Source: Symbiodinium natans (lineage: Eukaryota; Sar; Dinophyceae; Suessiales; Symbiodiniaceae). From it: a DNA stretch of 64,000 nt. Made by a program: the position numbers and the translations under genes. The stretch's first letter is position 1. Each line of letters opens with the position of its first letter. The notes under the pieces are model-generated. The model had not been told where the DNA came from, made no database searches, and saw nothing but the letters and a program-made list of their open reading frames with translations. Positions 11,190 through 20,281 of this stretch are shown piece after piece. The stretch lies in contig CAJNDS010002786.1 in NCBI GenBank assembly GCA_905221605.1, forward strand, positions 124,001 to 188,000, given 5' to 3'.

Positions 11190-11275
11190 TTAGTAGGGAA
11201 AGAGGGGAATTAGGGCCCGATGTATACCCTTAAAGCGTGCTGTAGGCGTAGGGCCCTCCCTACATTTCCCTACTC
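11190..11275. mobile_element. Fold-back element, family F6
   Basis: TAGTAGGGAAAGAGGGGAAT on the left and ACATTTCCCTACTC on the right, with TACCCTTAAAG and AGGGCCCT inside. Related to the 1620-1715 copy. Confidence 0.5.
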
Positions 11276-11390
11276 AAAACGGGTATACCTTCAGTGCTCC
11301 CGTGCTCTGCTGATCTCAGGAGCCTTCGCTGCACATGCTTGAGCGGAAAGCGGCGGATCCCAGAGTCTTCTATTACTTCTTTCAGGCCCC

Positions 11391-11615
11391 CATGTGAGGG
11401 TTTCCGAAATTCGGGGTACCAAGGGTAAGGGATGCAAAAGGGTTTAGGGTTTGGGTTCTTGGGGGTCCTTACTATAAGTGCATCCTGTTCTTTGGGGGTC
11501 TCTTTTTTTAGGGGTCCCCTATTTAGGATCTCGAATCCTTCATAGGGATTTATAACAGGGGGTACTCTAGTCCCTACTAAGGACTGTTAGTATAAGGGAG
11601 AAGATCCCAGCCCAT
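11391..11615. mobile_element. Merged fragments of fold-back families F2 and F1
   Basis: The left part (CATGTGAGGGTTTCCGAAA, then GGGGTACC) matches the F2 end seen inverted at 47521-47617 and 60520-60591. A GATGCAAAAGGGTTTAGGG junction interrupts it at 11437. The right part (CTAAGGACTGTTAGTATAAG and GATCCCA) matches the F1 right end. Confidence 0.5.
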
Positions 11616-11723
11616 GTCATACGGGGGTCTGCGAGATGTCTCGTGAAGGCTGAGAAGTCTGCGCGGCCAGGCTCTCCGCGATTGCAGGAGGAGCCTGGGC
11701 CCTGCTGATGCTGGTATAGGGTT

Positions 11724-11728
11724 TAGGG
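11724..11728. repeat. Target-site duplication TAGGG (left)
   Basis: TAGGG directly abuts the left LTR and is repeated at 20561-20565 beside the right LTR. Both lie in TTTAGGG sequence, so the true length is ambiguous: up to 12 bp agree. A 5-bp duplication is usual for LTR retrotransposons. Confidence 0.75.
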
Positions 11729-12007
11729 TACGGGGGGACAACCAAGGAAGGAAATCAACTCCCCTAATCGCCCTGAACTTATATTTCCCAGATCGAACCA
11801 AGAAACAACCAAGAACACGGATAAGAGCAACAAGGAAGGGGCACCCTTACACAAGTAGAGGGGCACTAACCCAACCCTCACTCCCAAACACGGACTTTTT
11901 TCTTTGGACGGACTGGCCATCCTTGAGCCAAACATAGTTTACGGGTTCATTAACCCTTTCAACTTCCAACACTAACTCCTTTCTACAATACCAATTGCAG
12001 CTCCGCA
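11729..12007 (-). repeat. 3' LTR (279 bp)
   Basis: Direct copy of 20282-20560 with no mismatch seen. On the minus strand it begins TGCGGAGCTGCAATTGG and ends GTTGTCCCCCCGTA. Confidence 0.9.
11922..11944 (-). promoter_or_regulatory. Spliced-leader-like motif in the 3' LTR
   Basis: Minus strand: CCGTA, seven other bases, then TTTGGCTCAAG. The dinoflagellate spliced leader also begins CCGTA and ends TTTGGCTCAAG, with a 5-nt middle. The motif starts about 64 nt into the LTR, where an R region could begin. Confidence 0.55.
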
Positions 12008-12017
12008 CTCCCCCTGT
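12008..12017 (-). promoter_or_regulatory. Polypurine tract
   Basis: ACAGGGGGAG on the minus strand, directly 5' of the 3' LTR that starts TGCGG. This is the expected place and composition for the plus-strand primer of an LTR retrotransposon. Confidence 0.8.
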
Positions 12018-12377
12018 CCTAGGATTTCCTAGGACACATTGGAGATGCAGGTCTTTTGGCCAAAAACTGCCATTAAGGCAGCAGCCAGCTGCTTGAAATG
12101 CAAGTTGTGGTTTAACGTCTTCCAGGACGGAATTATAGCACATTGGCTAACCTACTACCCATAGAGAATCTTTTTTCACCATGATCCTCTCATCACTGAA
12201 GACTCCTTGGCCTTCTTCACCACAAACCGTGGTCTTCGCTACGCGAAAAGCTACTGACTTCTACTATCAGGGATTTCCATACCCTTAATAGTAACCACCA
12301 CATTGTCAGCACATTGGCTGTTCCAGCGCACCCGTCTCCAGAAAGAGAAAAACTATCCCTTCATCCATACCATCCAA

Positions 12378-15300
12378 TCACTTCTTTTTCCGATTGTTGG
12401 CAATCTTGAGGTGAAGTTGCAGCAGAATATACTCCAGGTCCGAAACTGTAAGAACAGGATCCTGTACGCCCCTTTGAATTGAGGATACCAATCCTTCTCT
12501 CTTTGCGTCCTCAATCGCCTGGCAAGATTGACCCAGCTCTTCATTCGCAGTGGCAGACCCTGGTGCATCCGCATCAGATGGACGATCCTTTTCTTCAGGA
12601 TCTTGAACCATTACCACCTCTTCTTTTTTGGGACTCTGACTTTTCTCCCTCTTCTTTGTCTTTCCACCGACATTTGACTTTGTGCGCGTCTTCGAGGATT
12701 TTTCCACTGCAGAAGCCACCACATTGGATGTTGATCCACCCTTCTCAATGATCGTTGGCATCTTCTTCGGCTTTGGAACCATGAGAGTGTAAGGATCTTC
12801 GATAGCTGCAGCTTTCCTCTTCTTTTTCACCTTTTTCTTCTCTTCTTCAACGGCAACCTCCGTCTCCGAAGTCTCAACCACTCCTTTTTCGGCAGGAATA
12901 TCCTTGCTGGACTCCCTTTCTAGGGATCTCTTTTTACCTCTTTTGGGGTCCTTTTCCTCTCCCAAATTGGCTCGCTCATACCATATCCTCAGGTCATTGA
13001 CCCATTCTTCCACCTCCGCGAGCGAAACCTCATACGACTTCACTACTTCGAGAAGTTCCAGCACGGACAACATTTCAGTGGTCCACGAAACCCATACTTG
13101 ATCCATTTGGTCAGCATCTCCAGTGAACTTCAAGAGTTTGAACAATGGGTCCGCCTCTGCTCGAGCCAAATCTGGCTTGCCACCGGAGAGAAATGAAATC
13201 GCCTCCATCAGCAGTTCCGTCATCTTGGTCTCTTCGTCATAAACCATAAAATCCTCCTCATCATCATCGAACTGTTCAGGAGAGATCTCCTTTTCTCCAC
13301 CATTTGCACCAGACTTTCTCCTTGGACCATCCCTTGGGGGCGTCCTTGGAGACCTTGGCCTCTGTTTTTCCAACGGAACACCATGCTCGAAGACACACCT
13401 GTCACCAAATCGACACTGCCCAGAACGAGCAAACTGGACGCACCTCACACCAGTTGCATCATGCGAGAACTCACAATCCTTTCCAGCGAAACATTCTCTC
13501 CCTGCCACATAGTATTTGCACCAATATGAATGTAGCACCACATCATCTTCGGAATGGATGAATTTGCAGTCGTCACCGAATTTGCAGCGATCTTTCCCCT
13601 TGCCGAACCAATAGCAGAAACCCTTCTTCCTCTTCTCCAAGCGCTCTGCCTCATACCGGTCCATAGGGCGATTGTGCTCTACATGAACATTGCCATGTAC
13701 CTGGGGACTGCTCCCTTCACCCGACGTGCTATCAGTATTTGGTGCTTGGAGTACAGCTGGAAAACCTGGCCTTGGTCCTACCACCTTCATGATCGGTTTT
13801 CCGCCAACTCCTGAGCCATGCTGAGACGATCCAAAAACATTGAACATCTTCATGAAGGCCTTTCTAGTGCCAATCTTCTGCACCCTTTTGATTGGACGTT
13901 TCATTGCTCCAACCTTGCATCCAGATGCGTTCAAACGACACAACCTCCTATAACCAACTCTATGTCCCTTCTTCCAAAGAGCCATAAGAATTTTAGAGGC
14001 AGTAACATTCTCCACCTCTACCTTTTCCAATGGTCCCTCACTTCCCGGAACAAACCCATCCATATCTGAAGACCTTTCCATCTTTTTTGACACCACTTCG
14101 TCGAGGTAGTCTTCTGAGATCCAGGGTAAGTTCCCCTTAGAGGAAGGATTGTCATCATTGTTTGGTCCTTCACCAGGATACCCTTTTGTGCTGTCAAAGA
14201 TCTTACCAGTAGTGCGGTCCTGCATAGAGAAATTCGAAGCCACGCGGGAGTACACTGACCACAAGAAAATCCTTGTGTCCGCCAGTCTTGATGACCCACT
14301 GGATGTCTCCTCTTCCGGAGAAACTTCTGGCGCTTTGCCATCCCCTCCAGTGTCACCACTTATCTCACCTCCAGCATCTTCAATGGGAATAAGGGATTCA
14401 TTGTTCCCTTGATCAAGCACCGCACCCTCTGGTCCAAGAACTTCCAGCACCGCTGTCGAAGGATCCACCTCTTCATCAGCATCGTCGTCCATCCTTCTCC
14501 AGAGAGCCTCCAATTGGTCCGCACAAGTCGCCGCTTGAAGGAACTCCATCAACCGAGCCCTCCCGCGCTGCCAGAGAAATTCCGAAACCATCACCGACCC
14601 TTGGGCTCCCAGATTCAGGAATGGGTGAACCATTTTGGCTACCCTCGCCATAAGTTCAATATGAACTTCCATGCCTGGACTGCGGCTCCAATCGTAGGCA
14701 ATTTCCTCCATAGCAGTTCCAAACTTGTCAGTGCTTTTGAATTCCCCTTCCAGACCAGGAGACAACAAGGCACCCATCACTGAAAGAGGATAATTCCCCA
14801 CCGCCGGCAAGCACGGGTTTTCATGGAACGAATGATGCAGGTCAGTATAATGTCCTTGATCTCTCCTTTGAAAAAGGAGTGCTCCAGTCCCTAGCTGGGC
14901 ATTCATTTCATCCACTTGAACCATTTCAGCACATATCCTCTGTGCCATGTACGCCATTGCTGGCCAGACGGAACGATCGGTAAGACCGCGACGCATAACC
15001 CAATCAGTTGTTGGCGACTGAATCAGCGTCCTTGGATCATACACCAGAACACCCATCGCACCGTCACCCATTGACTGATCAGCATCGTCCTCCAGTGCCA
15101 GGTTCTCATCCTGTTCGCTTGCACCCTCGGATGACATGCTAATAACCAAATTTCGATCCATCTTATTGGACCCTTTTTGGCAGTCTCTTTGCCCCACCGG
15201 CAACTTGCCAACTGCAACCTTCCAATAAATCCGAGTCAGAAGGCCTTTAACCAGCAATTGCTGAAGGTCACTCCTCACCGGACCACCATCCAACATCTTC

Positions 15301-15515
15301 GCATCATCACCACGGAGATCATTGCTCCCACCTTCTCCTTCTTTTTGGTCAGTCACCTCGCCAGAAATCTGTACTGCTCCTTCCGGCGCCGTCTCCTGTC
15401 CAGCCACTTCTTGCCCAGGAAGAACTTGAGCGCTTTCAGAGACATTCACCTGTCCAGCAACACCTTGCCCAGGTAAAACCTCATCCGTGGAGCCCACCGC
15501 CAGCGAACCAACCAT
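12378..15515 (-). CDS. ORF2 of LTR element: 1045-aa CCCH zinc-finger protein
   Basis: Starts at a true ATG (15515-15513), 34 nt after the ORF1 stop and in the +1 frame relative to ORF1. Three clustered CCCH fingers lie at about residues 632-725. Examples are CYWFGKGKDRCKFGDDCKF followed by IH, and CVQFARSGQCRFGDRCVFEH. CCCH fingers usually bind single-stranded RNA, so a nucleocapsid-like role is a reasonable inference. The N-terminal half is acidic and low in complexity, with LPGQ.VAGQ repeats near residues 14-40. The middle part (about 170-330) is more globular. The C-terminal third is Lys/Glu-rich with an NLS-like KKKVKKKRKAAA near residue 900. No RT (xxDD), protease (DTG/DSG) or integrase (HHCC, DDE) signature was found. 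About 360 nt of non-coding sequence separate its stop from the polypurine tract. Confidence 0.85.
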   Translation of the reverse strand: MVGSLAVGSTDEVLPGQGVAGQVNVSESAQVLPGQEVAGQETAPEGAVQISGEVTDQKEGEGGSNDLRGDDAKMLDGGPVRSDLQQLLVKGLLTRIYWKVAVGKLPVGQRDCQKGSNKMDRNLVISMSSEGASEQDENLALEDDADQSMGDGAMGVLVYDPRTLIQSPTTDWVMRRGLTDRSVWPAMAYMAQRICAEMVQVDEMNAQLGTGALLFQRRDQGHYTDLHHSFHENPCLPAVGNYPLSVMGALLSPGLEGEFKSTDKFGTAMEEIAYDWSRSPGMEVHIELMARVAKMVHPFLNLGAQGSVMVSEFLWQRGRARLMEFLQAATCADQLEALWRRMDDDADEEVDPSTAVLEVLGPEGAVLDQGNNESLIPIEDAGGEISGDTGGDGKAPEVSPEEETSSGSSRLADTRIFLWSVYSRVASNFSMQDRTTGKIFDSTKGYPGEGPNNDDNPSSKGNLPWISEDYLDEVVSKKMERSSDMDGFVPGSEGPLEKVEVENVTASKILMALWKKGHRVGYRRLCRLNASGCKVGAMKRPIKRVQKIGTRKAFMKMFNVFGSSQHGSGVGGKPIMKVVGPRPGFPAVLQAPNTDSTSGEGSSPQVHGNVHVEHNRPMDRYEAERLEKRKKGFCYWFGKGKDRCKFGDDCKFIHSEDDVVLHSYWCKYYVAGRECFAGKDCEFSHDATGVRCVQFARSGQCRFGDRCVFEHGVPLEKQRPRSPRTPPRDGPRRKSGANGGEKEISPEQFDDDEEDFMVYDEETKMTELLMEAISFLSGGKPDLARAEADPLFKLLKFTGDADQMDQVWVSWTTEMLSVLELLEVVKSYEVSLAEVEEWVNDLRIWYERANLGEEKDPKRGKKRSLERESSKDIPAEKGVVETSETEVAVEEEKKKVKKKRKAAAIEDPYTLMVPKPKKMPTIIEKGGSTSNVVASAVEKSSKTRTKSNVGGKTKKREKSQSPKKEEVVMVQDPEEKDRPSDADAPGSATANEELGQSCQAIEDAKREGLVSSIQRGVQDPVLTVSDLEYILLQLHLKIANNRKKK

Positions 15516-15549
15516 AACTGAACCATCCCTTGCTCTTTTTTGAGACCGT

Positions 15550-18500
15550 TCAGCTCGACGAGAAGGTTGTGGTAGCGAAAAAAACTTGTGAAGTCACTTC
15601 TTGGCGGGTCTCCCCCCGCGACGCTTTGTCGCGCCCTTCGCCAAGGTGAACCGATTTTTTCGGCCCGTCATTGGAGCCTGAAGAACCACTTTGCGGAACA
15701 TTGCCACGATTCGCAGTTCTCTGTGAATCCCTTTCTTGCAAAAAGATTTCCTTCAGGCGTTGTACGGCATTGGTCTCCTCTTCGCTTGAATCGCTTGAGG
15801 AAGCGGCATACGAGACCAAAGCCTCCGCCTGTTCATCATCATCCACCACATCTGCCCACGCTCTGCTGAACCGATACGACAACCCACCACGAGGCTTCAG
15901 TTCCAGTGGCTTCGGCTTTTCCACCACTTCCGCCGGTTGCACTCGTCGTTGTGACCGAGAGCGTGGCACCTGTCGCACCTGTTTTTTGTCCAGCAAGGGC
16001 CTTCCCCTTCTCACAGGGTTTGATCTTGACCGATACTTTTTTGTTGGTGGATTCACCGGCGGCATTCCAACTCCCACCAACCGCAGCTTCTGTACGCACA
16101 ACGGAGACCTCTGCGCAAGCGTCCAACCATCACGGTACCTGACCTTATCAAAAAGCTCCCGATAGGAGCCTCTCGGCATAGTTTTTGCACCGGAGTCTTC
16201 AGCTTCACGCACCTGAGTGAGGGTTCGCACCGCCGCTCTTCCAGTCCCTTTGTTCCCAGAAGATTGTTGTACCCGTACAGATGCATCAGAAGGAACTGCC
16301 TTTTCCGGTCCTCCCGGTCGATATCGGACATCACCCACCAATTGCAGAATTTTGCATGCGGTCACTTTGTTGATCCCTTTGTCAACCAAATCTTCCACAA
16401 AGATGAACTCTTGCAAGTCCGACACATTGGTCACCCCAAGCGTAATCATCACCTCACTTACATGAGGGGTATACACCCACAGGTGTGCGTTGCGAGCCAT
16501 CCAATTTTCAATTGGCTCCTCCGGATTTTGAAGCTGAGTACCAGTGGATGCAGCCACTGAATTCTTTTGTTCATCAGCTTCTGCTTCATCCAGAGTACCT
16601 TTTTCACCATCTTTTTGTGACACATTGGTCATTTGCAGTGCTTTCGGTGCCGAGGATGAGGAAGATTCAGCTCCCCCACTTGCAGGTGGCTGAAATGTGC
16701 TTCTATCCGTAATCTCCCATCCTCTCTCTTTTTCAAACCGGACCTGATTGGCCACCTGTACCAAGTGTTTCAGGAGCGACAACCGCTCCTCTGACATCTC
16801 GTCATGGGAGTACTTGCAGAAATTTAACCCTTTCCGGCAACGTCCTCGGAGGTAATAATCGAAACAGCAATTGTGGAACCCTGCGTCCCTTAGTGACTTC
16901 CTGGAAGCATTGTCCCAAGATTTGCCGGGCTCCCAAGTCCCTTCCAATGCTATGTCATCGTTGTGAAGGTACCTGCATGCAGTCCCATATTTACAACCAC
17001 CTTGATTGTAATACAGACACAGCCGACCTTTTGGCTCACCCGACGTAGGCTCACCCTTTGATGCACCTTTGCCAAAATTGTACTTGGCCCGGAAGGCTAA
17101 ATCCTCCCGCTCCTGCTGTGCCTCATCCACTGTACCTTCCTCTGTGGGAGGGTCACCGATGTTCCCGTCCTCATCATCAGCTGCTTGGCTATTCTTTGGA
17201 TCAGTTGACCCTCCTCCTGGCCAACCTTCACCATAACGACGATGCTCATAGGAACACTCATCACCATTGCGACACCTTCCCCGATTGAAGAACTTGCACA
17301 GCTTGCTGTAACCAGGTGACAACACAGTCTTTGGTGTCATGTAAGCCTTTTTGTACCGGTCAGGGTCCATGTAGGCTTCCATTGGCTTGTTCTCCCTTTT
17401 GCTCATGGATTGCACTGCACCATCAAGCTCCTGCAAAAATTGCTTGGTGTCCAACCAAAGCGCGTTCCAAAACTCATCTTCCCCTTGATTCAGCACCGTT
17501 GCCACCGCTTCACCCACAACTGGTCGAGAAAATCTCCTTTTTTTGCATGCCAGTTCGAAAAGCGCGTTGTGGTACTGTTTTCGGGAAAAAGTGGTTAACT
17601 TCCCCAAGCCTGTGCTTTCTGTACCATCAGGCTTCCAACCACCATTTTGCAAGATGCCATACGCGCGCCGAGCTTCCGCATTGAGGAATGCCTGATCTGC
17701 AACACACTCCTGTAAATCTTCCATCGGGCGACCCAACAGCATCCCTGTAATTTTGCCAACATAGGCTTCCTCTTCGTTTCCATTCTCCAGAAGAGCTTTG
17801 TAGATCTTTTCTCCATAAAGTTGTCTTTCTTCTCGTTCTTCAGAGGATAACTCCTGTACCACAAGCTCCTCATCGGATTGCTCTTCCTCCTGTTTCCAGT
17901 CCCATTGACCGTTGGAATCTCGGTACCACTGACCAACATACCATGGATTCGTCCACCACGTACTCCAGCCGCTGGGTTTCCACTTCCGCAGCGTTGAGGA
18001 AGAGTCCTCCCCGTCCTCTTCCAAAACCAGAAAGGTGTCCAAGATTATGGTACCATCATCTTCCACTAGTTTCACTGTTCCATTGACAGTATCACCAAAT
18101 CTGAAATGGCACGTATTGTTCCCTTCTGCAGGAATCAATACATTCAAATCACCATGGTCCAAAAAGGCTCCATACCCATTGATGCAGCGCACTAGACCCA
18201 CGATCTCATCTCCCTCTTGATAGCAATGTGTCCCAGGTGATTCCAAGGCTCCCGCTCGGGGCACTTTCTTTGCGTGCTCTTCAGAAACCACCTCTGTATC
18301 ATCGGCTCCTGGCGCATCCTTTGTTTCCACCTTTGAGTCACACTGCTCGTCCTGCTCCACGAGTCCCACAAGCTCATCTTTTTTGTGCTCCTGGACTTCA
18401 GGACCTCTCTTTTTCTCCGCCAAAGGCTTTGCCTCATCTGCTGTAATTTGCTCGGTGTCGACTTCCGGCGAACTTCCAGACGGCAACACTTCTCCCTTCA

Positions 18501-20214
18501 TGGGAGTGGACCCATCATTGGAGTCCTTTGTCACACCTTCTGCAGCAGGCAAATCTTCCTCCACTGCAGGGCAATTGAGTCGATCATCCACGGCAGGCAC
18601 GCTTTCTTCCACCGCAGGATCCTTTGGTTCCATGGCTTCCAAAGGAGAATTTCCACCATCATTGACCACAGCTGCCTCATTGGCTCCGGTGTAGCCCTTG
18701 TCATTTCGTTCCTCGCTGCTAACTTCAGGTTGCACCAGTGCGTCCACCTGTGAACCTCCATCATCAGCTGCTGCGGAGACCTGCGCCCCATTGTTGCAGT
18801 CGCCCGTGGAACGTACCGCCATATGCACCTCAACCCGTGCTTCCTTCGCACTCCAGGTAATATCTGGCGCATCGACCTGCGCATCATTGGCGCTCCAGGC
18901 CTCATTCTTCAGATCTTCTGTGTCTCCAGCGATTCCAGAAGCTTCTTTTTCCCTTTGAATGGCAGGAACCTTGAAACCAAACGAAGAGACCTCCTCAGTC
19001 GCAACACACGACCTTTTCCCTCCGTCTTCCAAATCTCCAGGACCACATTCCCGAACGACAGGTACCACATCCACCACTCGATCTTCTGCAGCCGACACAG
19101 TTCCGATCTCCACATTGGGAATCTTTTCTTCTGGACCTACCGATTCCACCGCTGCCACACCCTCAGAAAGTGCTCCCATTCCTTCCCGATCCAGATGTTG
19201 AGCTCCAGCGATGTCTGTTCGGTTTCCAGGAATCTCCTCCTCATCAGGAGAACCCGAGGTCGGGGCGTCACCACCAGCCCTAGGACCGCTATCCCTGATA
19301 GTAGAGGAAAAATCTTTTTCACCTAAACTATTTACACTACCCTGGAATGCCCTCGTAGACTCAGTCTTCGGAGTAGAGGATGAAGAATCCAGTGCCGCCT
19401 CCATTTCCAGCTCATTGCCCGAAGGAGACCCAACCACCTCGCCACTCTTCATCTTTTCACCTACCACCGGCAATGTCCACTTGCTTTCCTGCGTATCCAG
19501 GCAGTAATAATATTGTCTCCCATCTTCATGGAGGTGCCATTCCCACGTTTTCCCATCGCACGCTTTGATCAGATGCTCGTCTTTCCGAAAACCATCCCTT
19601 TCAGAGACATGTCGCATCTCGTCCTCTTCTTCGGACAACTGTCGCAACCTCTCAGCCTCCATCTGTAGGATCTCCTCCTCCCCCATGGCGTATCCAGCAG
19701 CAGGTGCAGCTTCAAAGCTGTCCGCACCCTTCTGTTCATGACCGCTTCCACCACCTTGGGAACTCGAAGATGGATCCCTTTTGATCTTGTTCAGAGGCCT
19801 CCTGGCCGCTTGCAGCACTTCTCCAATCAGATCGGTCTGAGACTCTTGGTCTACCATTCGACCCGAAGTCGAAGACGACGGCTGATACCCGTGTTTGTGC
19901 AACACTCGTAAAACGGTCACCTCCATTTCACGATCTATACCACCAGTCGCGTCCCAGTTCCTTTTCTCACCAGGCTTTGGCGATACAGAAACAGCACGTC
20001 CTTCAGCTTCAGCATTGCTAACCATATCCCTATTGGGATTCATACCCACATTGGGGCTTCCTGCAACCAAGGCCTCTTCCAGATGTTCTTCAGCGCCGGG
20101 AATCACCTCTTCCAACACCGATCTTTCACCCAGAGACTCAGCTGCACCATTTCCAGCTCCACCATCTTGTCCACCATCCGAGGCAAGTTGGAGCCATCGC
20201 TTCGGAGAAGGCAT
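15550..20214 (-). CDS. ORF1 of LTR element: 1554-aa WW / S1-like / CCCH protein
   Basis: The first ATG is at 20214 (MPSPKRW); the open frame extends 11 codons upstream to a GTG only. Domains in order: a WW-like segment at about residues 222-248 (W.WHLHEDGRQYYYCLDTQE..W..P); an S1-like OB-fold candidate at about 667-725 (GDEIVGLVRCINGYGAFLD); and three CCCH fingers near 968-990 (CKFFNRGRCRNGDECSYEH), 1063-1085 (CLYYNQGGCKYGTACRYLH) and 1114-1136 (CFDYYLRGRCRKG...CKYSH). Between them lie long acidic, low-complexity regions. The C-terminus is basic (RSRSNPVRRGRP and RSRSQRR near residue 1400). All recognised modules bind RNA or proline-rich peptides, so RNA packaging or processing is inferred. 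The leader between the primer site and this ATG is only about 50 nt. No pol domain is visible. Similar architecture in a Gag protein is not known to me. Confidence 0.85.
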   Translation of the reverse strand: MPSPKRWLQLASDGGQDGGAGNGAAESLGERSVLEEVIPGAEEHLEEALVAGSPNVGMNPNRDMVSNAEAEGRAVSVSPKPGEKRNWDATGGIDREMEVTVLRVLHKHGYQPSSSTSGRMVDQESQTDLIGEVLQAARRPLNKIKRDPSSSSQGGGSGHEQKGADSFEAAPAAGYAMGEEEILQMEAERLRQLSEEEDEMRHVSERDGFRKDEHLIKACDGKTWEWHLHEDGRQYYYCLDTQESKWTLPVVGEKMKSGEVVGSPSGNELEMEAALDSSSSTPKTESTRAFQGSVNSLGEKDFSSTIRDSGPRAGGDAPTSGSPDEEEIPGNRTDIAGAQHLDREGMGALSEGVAAVESVGPEEKIPNVEIGTVSAAEDRVVDVVPVVRECGPGDLEDGGKRSCVATEEVSSFGFKVPAIQREKEASGIAGDTEDLKNEAWSANDAQVDAPDITWSAKEARVEVHMAVRSTGDCNNGAQVSAAADDGGSQVDALVQPEVSSEERNDKGYTGANEAAVVNDGGNSPLEAMEPKDPAVEESVPAVDDRLNCPAVEEDLPAAEGVTKDSNDGSTPMKGEVLPSGSSPEVDTEQITADEAKPLAEKKRGPEVQEHKKDELVGLVEQDEQCDSKVETKDAPGADDTEVVSEEHAKKVPRAGALESPGTHCYQEGDEIVGLVRCINGYGAFLDHGDLNVLIPAEGNNTCHFRFGDTVNGTVKLVEDDGTIILDTFLVLEEDGEDSSSTLRKWKPSGWSTWWTNPWYVGQWYRDSNGQWDWKQEEEQSDEELVVQELSSEEREERQLYGEKIYKALLENGNEEEAYVGKITGMLLGRPMEDLQECVADQAFLNAEARRAYGILQNGGWKPDGTESTGLGKLTTFSRKQYHNALFELACKKRRFSRPVVGEAVATVLNQGEDEFWNALWLDTKQFLQELDGAVQSMSKRENKPMEAYMDPDRYKKAYMTPKTVLSPGYSKLCKFFNRGRCRNGDECSYEHRRYGEGWPGGGSTDPKNSQAADDEDGNIGDPPTEEGTVDEAQQEREDLAFRAKYNFGKGASKGEPTSGEPKGRLCLYYNQGGCKYGTACRYLHNDDIALEGTWEPGKSWDNASRKSLRDAGFHNCCFDYYLRGRCRKGLNFCKYSHDEMSEERLSLLKHLVQVANQVRFEKERGWEITDRSTFQPPASGGAESSSSSAPKALQMTNVSQKDGEKGTLDEAEADEQKNSVAASTGTQLQNPEEPIENWMARNAHLWVYTPHVSEVMITLGVTNVSDLQEFIFVEDLVDKGINKVTACKILQLVGDVRYRPGGPEKAVPSDASVRVQQSSGNKGTGRAAVRTLTQVREAEDSGAKTMPRGSYRELFDKVRYRDGWTLAQRSPLCVQKLRLVGVGMPPVNPPTKKYRSRSNPVRRGRPLLDKKQVRQVPRSRSQRRVQPAEVVEKPKPLELKPRGGLSYRFSRAWADVVDDDEQAEALVSYAASSSDSSEEETNAVQRLKEIFLQERDSQRTANRGNVPQSGSSGSNDGPKKSVHLGEGRDKASRGETRQEVTSQVFFATTTFSSS

Positions 20215-20268
20215 TGCTTCTTGATCCCAAAAACCTCGAAAGAACACTTAACCGCAGGGAACCTAATT

Positions 20269-20281
20269 TGGGCTCATAACC
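20269..20281 (-). promoter_or_regulatory. Primer-binding site (half tRNA-iMet type)
   Basis: Plus-strand TGGGCTCATAACC equals the anticodon-arm sequence of initiator tRNA-Met (CAT anticodon), so the minus-strand RNA GGTTATGAGCCCA can pair with it. It abuts the 5' LTR. Drosophila copia uses GGTTATGGGCCCAG at the same place, primed by a 5' half of tRNA-iMet. Confidence 0.85.

Noticed and set aside
11723-11935. 70-aa hydrophobic ORF inside the LTR
   Set aside because: It starts at an ATG in the leader-like motif but has no recognisable domain and runs out of the element; more likely untranslated LTR sequence.
14625-14645. Spliced-leader-like CCATTTTGGCT
   Set aside because: It lies inside ORF2 coding sequence, is on the other strand and lacks both ends of the leader.
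20214-20247. Longer ORF1 start at 20247
   Set aside because: The codon there is GTG; the first ATG is at 20214.
20269-20281. A tRNA gene at the initiator-tRNA match
   Set aside because: Only the 13-nt anticodon arm is present, with no acceptor, D or T arms; its place beside the LTR fits a primer site.
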